A stretch of DNA of 13,554 bases from DAOTUL01 sp034437435 (GTDB lineage: Bacteria; Chloroflexota; Anaerolineae; Aggregatilineales; Phototrophicaceae). The notes under the pieces are model-generated. The model saw nothing but the letters and a program-made list of their open reading frames with translations. It was not told the DNA's origin and ran no database searches. Of this stretch, positions 6,503 through 12,827 are shown piece after piece. Each line of letters opens with the position of its first letter. The first letter of the stretch is position 1. Location: positions 1 through 13,554 of the forward strand of contig CAYQJO010000112.1 in NCBI GenBank assembly GCA_964417785.1, in the 5' to 3' direction. A program made the translations under genes and the position numbers.

Positions 6503-7485
6503 CAGGATAACCTCATTGATTCAACGGCTCCGCGTGCGGCCCGCAGATTCGCCAGTGGTGTGCTGACCGGGATCGTCTGGTCCGCCGATAGGATGAAGCG
6601 GCGTTCGTCCATGCGGTCGATCAGGCCACGCGCAATATCGCGGACCATTGTTGGTGTGCCATAATGGATATGCTGCTCACGGTCCAGACCACCGCACAAG
6701 ACACCGGGAAAGATGGCTCTGGCTTTTTCCAGGTCGGGTTCGGTGGCATTCCAGTGGATCACCTGTACCGGGTAAGAGGCCATCAGGTCAAACATAGGGG
6801 CGGCACCTTGCAGTTGCAGGATGTTCAACCACCAGCGTGATGGCAGCAGATCGAGGATCTTGCGGTCATAGGCCATGCCCATCTGCTTATACTCGTCTTC
6901 GGGCATGGTCTCAAAACTGGCGTGACCGGCCACATAACAGATACCGGCGACCGGGGTACGTTTCAGCGCATCCACCAGCCGCAGCGTGCTTTCGGTGAAG
7001 GTGTTCAGGCCGGTACGGACGCGATCAGGTTGGGTGCGCAAATGGCGGAACATCTGCGCCTCGCCGCCAGTCATGGCCGTCTGCGTCAATGGACTGTAAA
7101 TCGTTGCCAGCACAGGTACATCGGGCAGCGCTTCGCAGACCAGTTCGACCGTATGCAGATATTTGCCCGATTCGCCGCGCATCGGGTCGAGTGTGCGTAG
7201 TTCGGTCCATTCCAGCGACCGGCTGATAGGCTGCTTGAGTATGGTACGGTCACCAGATGGATGGCCCTGCCACCCGGTCTGCACCCCATAATCTGCGACG
7301 CTGTAGGCACTGAACGGCGTGACGCGCACGAAGTCCCAATCGTAAGTCTGCTGGAAGGCAATTGTCGCCTGGGCCAGATCGGCGGCACGTTGATCGTCGC
7401 CGGGCCAGTGCCGCCACAGGGCGACCGGTACCCGGTCGGCGCGTTCACCGGCCAGAATCGTTTCCAGGCGTTGGCGTTTTTCCAT
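6502..7485 (-). CDS. uroporphyrinogen decarboxylase-family protein (not HemE)
   Basis: The 327-residue protein has the layout of the URO-D superfamily barrel: N-terminal RLETILAGERADRVPVALWRH (family start, interrupted after R in text as RLETILAGE/RADRVPV), central VPVLATIYSPLTQ, the VAGHASFETM segment, VIHWNATEPD, and the late LCGGLDREQHIHYGTP stretch followed by FILSADQTIPVSTP. The HemE active-site motif RQAGRY is absent (WRHWPGDDQR stands near its place), and the zinc motif HxC of corrinoid methyltransferases MtaA/MtbA reads H-W-N. It is therefore an unassigned member: a decarboxylase or a methyltransferase on an unknown substrate is possible. The start ATG 7485 lies 15 bases after the TPR gene stop with no clear Shine-Dalgarno sequence, suggesting translational coupling. 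It overlaps rsmD by one base. Confidence 0.8.
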   Translation of the reverse strand: MEKRQRLETILAGERADRVPVALWRHWPGDDQRAADLAQATIAFQQTYDWDFVRVTPFSAYSVADYGVQTGWQGHPSGDRTILKQPISRSLEWTELRTLDPMRGESGKYLHTVELVCEALPDVPVLATIYSPLTQTAMTGGEAQMFRHLRTQPDRVRTGLNTFTESTLRLVDALKRTPVAGICYVAGHASFETMPEDEYKQMGMAYDRKILDLLPSRWWLNILQLQGAAPMFDLMASYPVQVIHWNATEPDLEKARAIFPGVLCGGLDREQHIHYGTPTMVRDIARGLIDRMDERRFILSADQTIPVSTPLANLRAARGAVESMRLS

Positions 7486-7500
7486 CAGAATTTGTCGGCG

Positions 7501-7845
7501 CTAGCTGGTCTGTACGCCCATTTCATTGAGGCGCTGCTGGATCATACGCAAGAGCATCATGTAGCGGTCGTCCTCGATGGTCTCGATGTTGGTCCCACCC
7601 ATCTGACCGCGAATGGCCTGGAGCAGTTCCTGAGCGGTCTCAAGCGCTTTCTGGAAGGTCTCAATCGCCTTGCTCTCCTGACCGGCTTTCATTTGTGCCA
7701 GCCCCAGTCCGTAATAGGCATCAACATTCTTGGGGGCATCCTTCAAGATGGTCTCAAAGGTGGAAAGTGCCTCGTCATGATTGCCCTGACGCAGATTACC
7801 CCAGGCTTTACCGATCTGAGATCCGACAGTTGACATCTGTGACAT
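7501..7845 (-). CDS. small TPR-repeat protein
   Basis: The protein has 114 residues and no signal peptide or membrane segment. Two tetratricopeptide repeats are visible: about residues 11-40 (AWGNLRQGNHDEALSTFETI) and 43-75 (DAYYGLGLAQMKAGQ, then KAIETFQKAL), with the expected W/G/Y/A/P positions. A charged helical tail (DDRYMMLLRMIQQRL, from about residue 92) follows. TPRs bind peptides or partner proteins, so an adaptor role is inferred and its partner is unknown. ATG 7845 is supported by GGAG with a 7-base spacer. The gene is first in the operon with the UroD-family gene and rsmD, directly behind a good promoter. Confidence 0.8.
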   Translation of the reverse strand: MSQMSTVGSQIGKAWGNLRQGNHDEALSTFETILKDAPKNVDAYYGLGLAQMKAGQESKAIETFQKALETAQELLQAIRGQMGGTNIETIEDDRYMMLLRMIQQRLNEMGVQTS

Positions 7846-7879
7846 GCCGTTACTCCAAAGTTAATCCGAATTGCGCCGT

Positions 7880-7908
7880 ATTGTAACGACGGTGTGATGG
7901 GATTACAA
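7880..7908 (-). promoter_or_regulatory. putative sigma70-type promoter of the TPR-UroD-rsmD operon
   Basis: On the minus strand, TTGTAA (7908-7903) and TACAAT (7885-7880) are separated by exactly 17 bases, matching the -35/-10 consensus at 4 of 6 and 5 of 6 bases. Initiation near 7873 would leave a leader of about 28 bases containing the GGAG ribosome site (7853-7856) before ATG 7845. It is the best promoter match I see in the window. Confidence 0.6.
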
Positions 7909-7911
7909 ACC

Positions 7912-10164
7912 TCAATTGATCGTCAGGATCGGTGGCAGCATCAGAAACGGTCCGGCATTGGCACCATCGTGATAGAACGGGAGGCGGTCGGCGGTCGTGC
8001 AGTTGCTTCGGCAGGTGAAGACTTCGATGACGATTTGATACGCTCCCGGTGGCAGGGTGTCGGCGATTTCAATCTGATACTCGTCGCGCACGAAACGCCC
8101 TTCGATCCAACGTCGGGTGGGATACCCGCCGGGATAATGCAGCGGTGTTGGCAGCCAGCGCAACCCCTGGGCGACATCACGCAGGTAGACGCGCACACTG
8201 TAGTTCTGCACCAGCGGGCGGATAGTGCGCCAGGCGATCATTACGTCCAGCGTGTCGCCATGGTTATATGTGGTGTCATCGGGGATGGCGTAGGAGATGG
8301 TCTCCAGGCCGCCACCTACACGGGCTTTCAGCGCGTGGGTGTTATCCAATGTGTTGCCGGGCCGGGCGTGCAGGGTGAAGGGCGAATCTGGAGTGGCAAA
8401 GGCCAGCACCGTGATCAGCATTCCAGCAGCCAGGATGAACAATAACCGGGCCTCCCGGACTGAGATGAAATGCAGATTATCGTAGAAGACTGGCTGCTGG
8501 TTGCGCAGACGCAGCAGAACACCCAGGCCGAGCAGCAGAGCTGAAACCCCGGCGGCCAACCAGCCGATGCGGCGCAGCGGTGTGGACCCCAGTTCGATCA
8601 CCAGATTGCCCGACCGGACGACCGGGACCAGGATGTCGATCAGGCCGGTGGTGGGATTGGTCTCTGTGGGGACCGGACTGCCGTTGACGGAGACAACCCA
8701 ACCGGCGAAGTCGGCTCGCAGCACATTGTAGATGGTTGGACCGTTGGTCTCCACGATGTAACGGTCGTGGTGGCTTTCACTGGCGATCAGGCTGGCGCGT
8801 TTGCTGCGATTGAAGGGAATACGCAGAGCGTCGCCGGTCTGGTAGCTGCTGATGAAGCTCGGATTGGGGGGTAGATCGGCAGGGATGGTGGTTGGAATAT
8901 CTGATCCAGCCGGCAGAACGGCGATCCCGAATCCCTCTTGCTCATAGCGTATCTGGGTGGCGGCATCGGTGGGGCCGAATTCAGCCGGCCAGCGGGGCGA
9001 GAGCAGCACTGGCACCGAGTCCAGCAGGATCATGAGCAGGAGTACCGACAGCGCCAACCGTCGGTAGTCCGGTGGTAGCCACGCGCTCATATGGTAAGCG
9101 GCACCGCCACCGACAGCCAGACACATCACCGCCGGTCCCATCAGCCAGGTTTGCTCTGGCATCACCAGGACACCCAGGATCAGCCAGGCTGCGCCGCTGA
9201 CCAGGAAGACCAGCGCTAAGGGTGTTTTGCGGCTTGCCATCCCACCGAGCAGTGCGAACACGATCCCGGCGCTGCCCAGGGTGAACTGTGGGGTGGGGAC
9301 CATCTCGTTGAGGTCGATGCGTTGCAGCGGTGAGAGCAGGCCGGTGAGCGTCAATCGCAGTGTGCGTGGCTCAAACGGGTACGCCTGCCAGTCCACCGGT
9401 TCCAACCACGCAGGCAGCCAGTAGAAGGTTGTCAATGTCAACCCGGTGAGGCCAGCCAGTGTGACCAGAAACATGTGCTGCCGGTACCAGAACAACAACA
9501 TGGCCGTTATCACCGCACCACACATCGCCATGCGCGGTTCGGTCACGACTAACGCGCTGAACATGACCGTCACCAGCAGGAAGTCGAAGGCCCGGTTCGC
9601 CAGGATCAGCCGGTGGACGCTCCACAGGAGTCCGGGTAGCAGCGCCATGGCGATGACCCCGGCCAGGTCGCCGAGGAGATGGGGCAGAGTCAGGCCGACA
9701 TATGGGCTGAGGACGTAGAGTATACTTGCCAGCAAACCGGCACTGGCTCCCTGCCAGCGCATGACAAACACATACATCATCGTACCTGCCAGCGTCAGTG
9801 ACAGGATATAGGTCAGGCGCACGGCCAGAACGGTATCATTGGTGAACAGCATTTCAATCAATGCCACCGTGTAGGGTGCGCCGGAGGGGTAATAATGCGG
9901 AATCGGTGCGCCGTAGCCATAGAGCGCGGGAGCCGTCCAGCGCGGATAGAGGCGACCTTCGCGCAGGGCGGTGGCGTAGTTGGCGCTGCGATAGACATAA
10001 TTCTCGCTGGCGTTGGTGTGGGGTAGACCGTCCTGAACGAAGAAGGCCCAGGCCACCAGTAAACTGAAAAACGCGGCGATGACTATGCCCCAGTCCACGC
10101 GCTGTCTTGCACGCCGCATCCACAGCGGCAGGTCCTCAACCGGAATTGTGAGTCGTTCGTTCAT
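7912..10164 (-). CDS. multi-pass membrane protein, '6-pyruvoyl-tetrahydropterin synthase-related' / glycosyltransferase-like type
   Basis: The protein has 750 residues. The first membrane helix lies at about 26-43 and is followed by an extracytoplasmic loop with DGLPHT (45-50), EGRLYPRW (69-76) and GYGAPIPHYYPSGAPY (83-98). This arrangement is shared by large bacterial membrane proteins annotated as PTPS-related and resembles the first loop of GT-C glycosyltransferases. About ten more hydrophobic helices follow to roughly residue 390. A soluble segment comes next, then two helices (near 557-577 and 598-617), and a final outside domain of about 130 residues with a Cys pair (CRSNC). A role in glycan or lipid-linked sugar transfer is an inference by topology; no activity is established. 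The start ATG 10164 lacks a good Shine-Dalgarno sequence, and a -10-like TAGAAT sits 7 bases before it. It is 66 bases upstream of the TPR gene, which has its own promoter. Confidence 0.75.
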   Translation of the reverse strand: MNERLTIPVEDLPLWMRRARQRVDWGIVIAAFFSLLVAWAFFVQDGLPHTNASENYVYRSANYATALREGRLYPRWTAPALYGYGAPIPHYYPSGAPYTVALIEMLFTNDTVLAVRLTYILSLTLAGTMMYVFVMRWQGASAGLLASILYVLSPYVGLTLPHLLGDLAGVIAMALLPGLLWSVHRLILANRAFDFLLVTVMFSALVVTEPRMAMCGAVITAMLLFWYRQHMFLVTLAGLTGLTLTTFYWLPAWLEPVDWQAYPFEPRTLRLTLTGLLSPLQRIDLNEMVPTPQFTLGSAGIVFALLGGMASRKTPLALVFLVSGAAWLILGVLVMPEQTWLMGPAVMCLAVGGGAAYHMSAWLPPDYRRLALSVLLLMILLDSVPVLLSPRWPAEFGPTDAATQIRYEQEGFGIAVLPAGSDIPTTIPADLPPNPSFISSYQTGDALRIPFNRSKRASLIASESHHDRYIVETNGPTIYNVLRADFAGWVVSVNGSPVPTETNPTTGLIDILVPVVRSGNLVIELGSTPLRRIGWLAAGVSALLLGLGVLLRLRNQQPVFYDNLHFISVREARLLFILAAGMLITVLAFATPDSPFTLHARPGNTLDNTHALKARVGGGLETISYAIPDDTTYNHGDTLDVMIAWRTIRPLVQNYSVRVYLRDVAQGLRWLPTPLHYPGGYPTRRWIEGRFVRDEYQIEIADTLPPGAYQIVIEVFTCRSNCTTADRLPFYHDGANAGPFLMLPPILTIN

Positions 10165-10171
10165 TGACTCT

Positions 10172-10177
10172 ATTCTA
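10172..10177 (-). promoter_or_regulatory. possible -10 element for a leaderless transcript of the large membrane protein
   Basis: TAGAAT on the minus strand (5 of 6 to the -10 consensus) ends 7 bases before ATG 10164. RNA would then begin at or next to the start codon. No good -35 is seen 16-18 bases upstream, and no Shine-Dalgarno sequence lies in the interval. Confidence 0.35.
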
Positions 10178-10178
10178 C

Positions 10179-10207
10179 TTGATTTGGCCGCAGGGCGATG
10201 ATATGCT
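10179..10207 (+). promoter_or_regulatory. putative promoter of the GNAT-GNAT-holin-AlaX operon
   Basis: TTGATT (10179-10184) and TATGCT (10202-10207) are spaced by 17 bases, each 4 of 6 to consensus, with TGA before the -10 (extended form). Initiation near 10214 gives a leader of about 22 bases containing GGAAG (10224-10228), 7 bases before the GTG at 10236. Confidence 0.5.
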
Positions 10208-10235
10208 GTTTTTCCGTTAGTCTGGAAGCTATGTT

Positions 10236-10667
10236 GTGATTATCCGTCCAGCCCAACCTGCTGATTTCGACCGTATCCGTGAACTGCATGAGGAACGACT
10301 GGTTATCATCCATCGCCCGGTTGATTCCGACCGCATGTTATATGACCGTCTGTATACCCGCGATGCGATTGTGTTTGTCGGTGATGACGGCGACGAAATA
10401 CGGGGTTTTGTCATTGGGCGTATCTGTGATGGTTGGGGTGTAATCGATGAGATCGCACTGGATGCCCATCATTACACAGGCGGTCTGGGGCGGATGATGG
10501 TGCGCCAACTGCGGGAGCGGTTTCAGCAGCATACCATTGAGCGGATGGTTGTGCGTGCGCCTCGTTATTATGCGGTCGAACAGGCTTTCTGGCGGGCATT
10601 GGGTGCCGAAGAATGGAAAGAGACGACGTGGGAAACAGCGCCAGAAGACATGTGGATGATATTGTAA
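10236..10667 (+). CDS. GNAT-family N-acetyltransferase (first of a tandem pair)
   Basis: The protein has 143 residues. The N-terminus MIIRPAQPADFDRIREL is a standard GNAT beginning, and the central strand IDEIALDAHH leads into the acetyl-CoA loop. That loop, normally (R/Q)xxGx(G/A), reads YTGGLG (80-85), so the first position is Tyr instead of Arg/Gln. The C-terminal helix FWRALGAEEW (119-128) replaces the usual F-Y-x-x-x-G-F. GNAT enzymes acetylate amines of small molecules or proteins; the substrate cannot be told here. The start is GTG 10236, supported by GGAAG 7 bases upstream. It overlaps the second GNAT gene by 16 bases or more, so the two are translationally coupled and may work together. 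Confidence 0.82.
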   Translation: MIIRPAQPADFDRIRELHEERLVIIHRPVDSDRMLYDRLYTRDAIVFVGDDGDEIRGFVIGRICDGWGVIDEIALDAHHYTGGLGRMMVRQLRERFQQHTIERMVVRAPRYYAVEQAFWRALGAEEWKETTWETAPEDMWMIL

Positions 10668-11131
10668 TCCGTCCGGCGGTTCAGGCCGATGCCGAGGCTG
10701 TTGGTAAGCTGTGGGAACGTCTGGTGTTGTATCATCACCAGCTTGACGCGCACCTGCCAACAGCTTCCAGCGAGGGGGCCAGAATTTATGCCGAACGGAT
10801 CGCGGAGCGCATCCATGATACCCATACCCATACACTGGTGGCAGACGATCACGGACGGATTGTCGGCTTCGTGATGGGATTGATTATGGATATGGTGCCG
10901 GAGATTTTCGAGCAGGAAATCGGCGGTTTTCTGGCGGATATTTTCGTCGAGGAAGATTACCGGCGTACCGGGATTGGGCGCAGGCTGGTCGATGCCCTGA
11001 CCGACTGGTTCCGCTCTCGTGGGGTGCAGCACATCGAATGGTATGTGGCGGCGCATAATCAGGACGGACGTGCTTTCTGGGAATCCGTCGGCGGACGCGA
11101 CATTATGATACGTATGCGAATGGACCTTTGA
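10652..11131 (+). CDS. GNAT-family N-acetyltransferase (second of a tandem pair)
   Basis: The protein has 159 residues from GTG 10652. An in-frame ATG at 10613 would add 13 residues unlike GNAT sequence and deepen the overlap with the first GNAT gene to 55 bases, so the later start is preferred but not certain. Motifs are VIRPAVQADAEAVGKLWERL at the N-terminus, LADIFVEEDYRRTGIGRRLV with an intact acetyl-CoA loop RRTGIG (104-109), and the typical C-terminal AHNQDGRAFWESVGG (134-148). Length and layout match ordinary GNATs. Both genes open with IRPA-x-x-AD, consistent with an old tandem duplication, though they have diverged strongly. The substrate is unknown. Its TGA is two bases before the ATG of the next gene. 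Confidence 0.87.
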   Translation: MDDIVIRPAVQADAEAVGKLWERLVLYHHQLDAHLPTASSEGARIYAERIAERIHDTHTHTLVADDHGRIVGFVMGLIMDMVPEIFEQEIGGFLADIFVEEDYRRTGIGRRLVDALTDWFRSRGVQHIEWYVAAHNQDGRAFWESVGGRDIMIRMRMDL

Positions 11132-11133
11132 TT

Positions 11134-11520
11134 ATGGCGAGACTCTTTTTGCAGATCATGATTAACGCCCTCGGTATTGCCATTACGGCGCGGCTGCTGC
11201 CAGGGATTCACGTTGTCAACGAGGATTTGTTCACCTACATTCTGATGGGGACAGTCTTCGGTATTTTGAACGCCGTCATCTGGCCGCTGATGACCTGCCT
11301 GACCTGCGCCGTGATTCTGGTGACGTTTGGGTTGTTTCTGTTTGTCATCAACGGGATGGCGTTGTGGTTCACCGCTGAGTTGTTCCCTGACCGGTTGCAA
11401 ATCGACAGCTTCGGCTGGGCGATCCTGGGAGGTCTGGTGATGTCAATCATAGGGACTATATTACGCGCTGTCCTCGGTGTTGACGACGATAAACCGGAGA
11501 TAAGGATTGAGCGGGGATGA
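11134..11520 (+). CDS. phage holin family 4 / YvlD-like four-helix membrane protein
   Basis: The protein has 128 residues. Four membrane helices are predicted at about 4-22, 33-50, 55-77 and 94-113, with the family features LPGIHV after helix 1, GTVFGILNAVIWPL in helix 2 and FGWAILGGLVMSI in helix 4. A short acidic/basic tail follows (DDDKPEIRIERG). This matches the family annotated as mycobacterial 4-TMS phage holin superfamily IV (YvlD in Bacillus). Members are mostly chromosomal with unknown function, and the holin name comes from distant similarity only; no phage genes are nearby. ATG 11134 is chosen over TTG 11128, which overlaps the previous stop. It overlaps AlaX by four bases (ATGA). 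Confidence 0.85.
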   Translation: MARLFLQIMINALGIAITARLLPGIHVVNEDLFTYILMGTVFGILNAVIWPLMTCLTCAVILVTFGLFLFVINGMALWFTAELFPDRLQIDSFGWAILGGLVMSIIGTILRAVLGVDDDKPEIRIERG

Positions 11521-12224
11521 CCATACCTCTTTACCACACCGACAGCTATTTGAAGGAATTTACGGCGACCGTCACCGGCGTTGACGAAGCCCAGAACGGC
11601 GTCTATCTGGACCAGACCGCTTTCTATCCCGGTGGTGGCGGCCAGCCCAACGACACGGGTGTTCTACGCCTGGACGGCACCACCTACACGGTCAAGAAGG
11701 CCGCACGCGGCAATATTCACATCGTCGATGGCGATTTGCCGCCGGTCGGTGCGGAGGTCCAGGGCGAGATCGACTGGGACCGGCGCTATAAGCTGATGCG
11801 CACCCACACCGCCATGCATATCCTGTGCGGGGTGGTCTGGCGTGATTACGGGGCCAGCGTGACTGGTGGCAATATGGAGCCGCTCAAAGGGCGTATGGAC
11901 TTCGAGTTCGAGCGGATGCAGCGCGAACTGGTGGACGAGATTGAGGCCAGCATCAACGCGGAAATGGCGAAGGGCTATGATGTGCGGGTGAAAATCCTGC
12001 CACGCGAGGAAGCCTTCGAGATTCCTGATTTAATTCGTACCAGAGTTAATCTGCTGCCGGAAGGCATTGCCGAGGTGCGCACGGTCGAGATCATCGGGCT
12101 GGATTTGCAGGCCGATGGCGGTACCCATGTCGCCAACACCACCGAGGTCGGTCAAATGCGCGTGACCGATTACAAGAGCAAGGGCGGCATCAACAAGCGC
12201 ATTTATCTCGAACTGGCGCAGTAG
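11517..12224 (+). CDS. alaX: alanyl-tRNA editing protein AlaX
   Basis: AlaX is a free-standing relative of the AlaRS editing domain that hydrolyses Ser- or Gly-tRNA(Ala) in trans. The 235-residue length fits the medium AlaX form, with an N-terminal beta-barrel part including the glycine motif FYPGGGGQPNDTG (36-48) and the editing core. The core has HTAMH (97-101, the HxxxH zinc ligands), IPDLIRTRVNLLP, and QADGGTHVANT (198-208). The zinc-site Cys of the C-G-G-T-H motif is Asp here (D200), with H204 kept. The role in translation quality control is inferred from the family. It overlaps the holin-like gene by four bases and lies three bases before the following gene, deep in an operon with two acetyltransferases. 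Confidence 0.92.
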   Translation: MTIPLYHTDSYLKEFTATVTGVDEAQNGVYLDQTAFYPGGGGQPNDTGVLRLDGTTYTVKKAARGNIHIVDGDLPPVGAEVQGEIDWDRRYKLMRTHTAMHILCGVVWRDYGASVTGGNMEPLKGRMDFEFERMQRELVDEIEASINAEMAKGYDVRVKILPREEAFEIPDLIRTRVNLLPEGIAEVRTVEIIGLDLQADGGTHVANTTEVGQMRVTDYKSKGGINKRIYLELAQ

Positions 12225-12227
12225 ACC

Positions 12228-12824
12228 ATGCGCTATCTGCATTCGGTTGGACCGTTAGAGCGCTTTGTCGCCAGTGGCAGCTATGGCGATGACGAACAGT
12301 GGAGCATCCACCAGCATCCGGACGGGTCGTTTTTTTATCGCGTGGACTCCGAGCGTCACGGCGCGGTCGCTCTCATGGAGGCATGGCAGAGTCCCGAAGG
12401 GCGTGTCGAACGGGTGGAGATCGTCATGTTCAACGCGCCCGAATTCAAGCGCGGCAAGCTGTCGTATTCGGTGATCGAAGACCAGCTTGAAGCCGGTTAT
12501 CAGATCGGCCACGACTCGCGCCACCAGTTTGACGAGATGGCCCTGCCGGATGGCGCGGTATTGGCGCTGGACTGTTGGTTGTTCATGGGGTTGACGGTGA
12601 ACGCGCTGATCGTCGTGACACCGCCGCCGCTGCTGGCCGGTGAGCCGGTCTTTCGGGCGCAGACGGTCGAGCCACAGGGCGCAGCCGAGATCAGCGTTAA
12701 CAGCAGACCGGTGCCGACCCATGCCTACACCGTCAACGGCGTCACCCGGCTGTGGGTGGACGCCTTCGGGGTGCCGGTGAAAGTGAATGATGTGACCATC
12801 TCGCGCTACGCACGGCAGGGCTGA
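12228..12824 (+). CDS. uncharacterised 198-residue protein
   Basis: I do not recognise this family. The protein has no signal peptide, membrane helix or cysteine motif (one Cys, in the segment LDCWLFMGLTVNAL near 113-126). Alternating hydrophobic residues and frequent G/P turns suggest a mostly beta fold: WSIHQHPDGSFFYRVDSE near the N-terminus, VERVEIVMFN in the middle and GVTRLWVDAFGVPVKV near the end. The last segment resembles the closing strands of beta-barrel DUF proteins that bind lipids or other hydrophobic ligands, but that is only an impression. The start ATG 12228 comes three bases (acc) after the AlaX stop, and its own stop is followed by the same acc spacer and the next ATG, so it is firmly inside the operon. 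Confidence 0.8.
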   Translation: MRYLHSVGPLERFVASGSYGDDEQWSIHQHPDGSFFYRVDSERHGAVALMEAWQSPEGRVERVEIVMFNAPEFKRGKLSYSVIEDQLEAGYQIGHDSRHQFDEMALPDGAVLALDCWLFMGLTVNALIVVTPPPLLAGEPVFRAQTVEPQGAAEISVNSRPVPTHAYTVNGVTRLWVDAFGVPVKVNDVTISRYARQG

Positions 12825-12827
12825 ACC

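Noticed and set aside
7846..7911. CCGT...ACGG inverted repeat as a terminator for the large membrane protein gene
   Set aside because: The stem is only four bases and overlaps the -10 of the TPR promoter; there is no U-tract.
11134..11520. Prophage signature because of the holin-family name
   Set aside because: The family is widespread on chromosomes, and no integrase, endolysin, capsid or attachment-site repeat is present around it.
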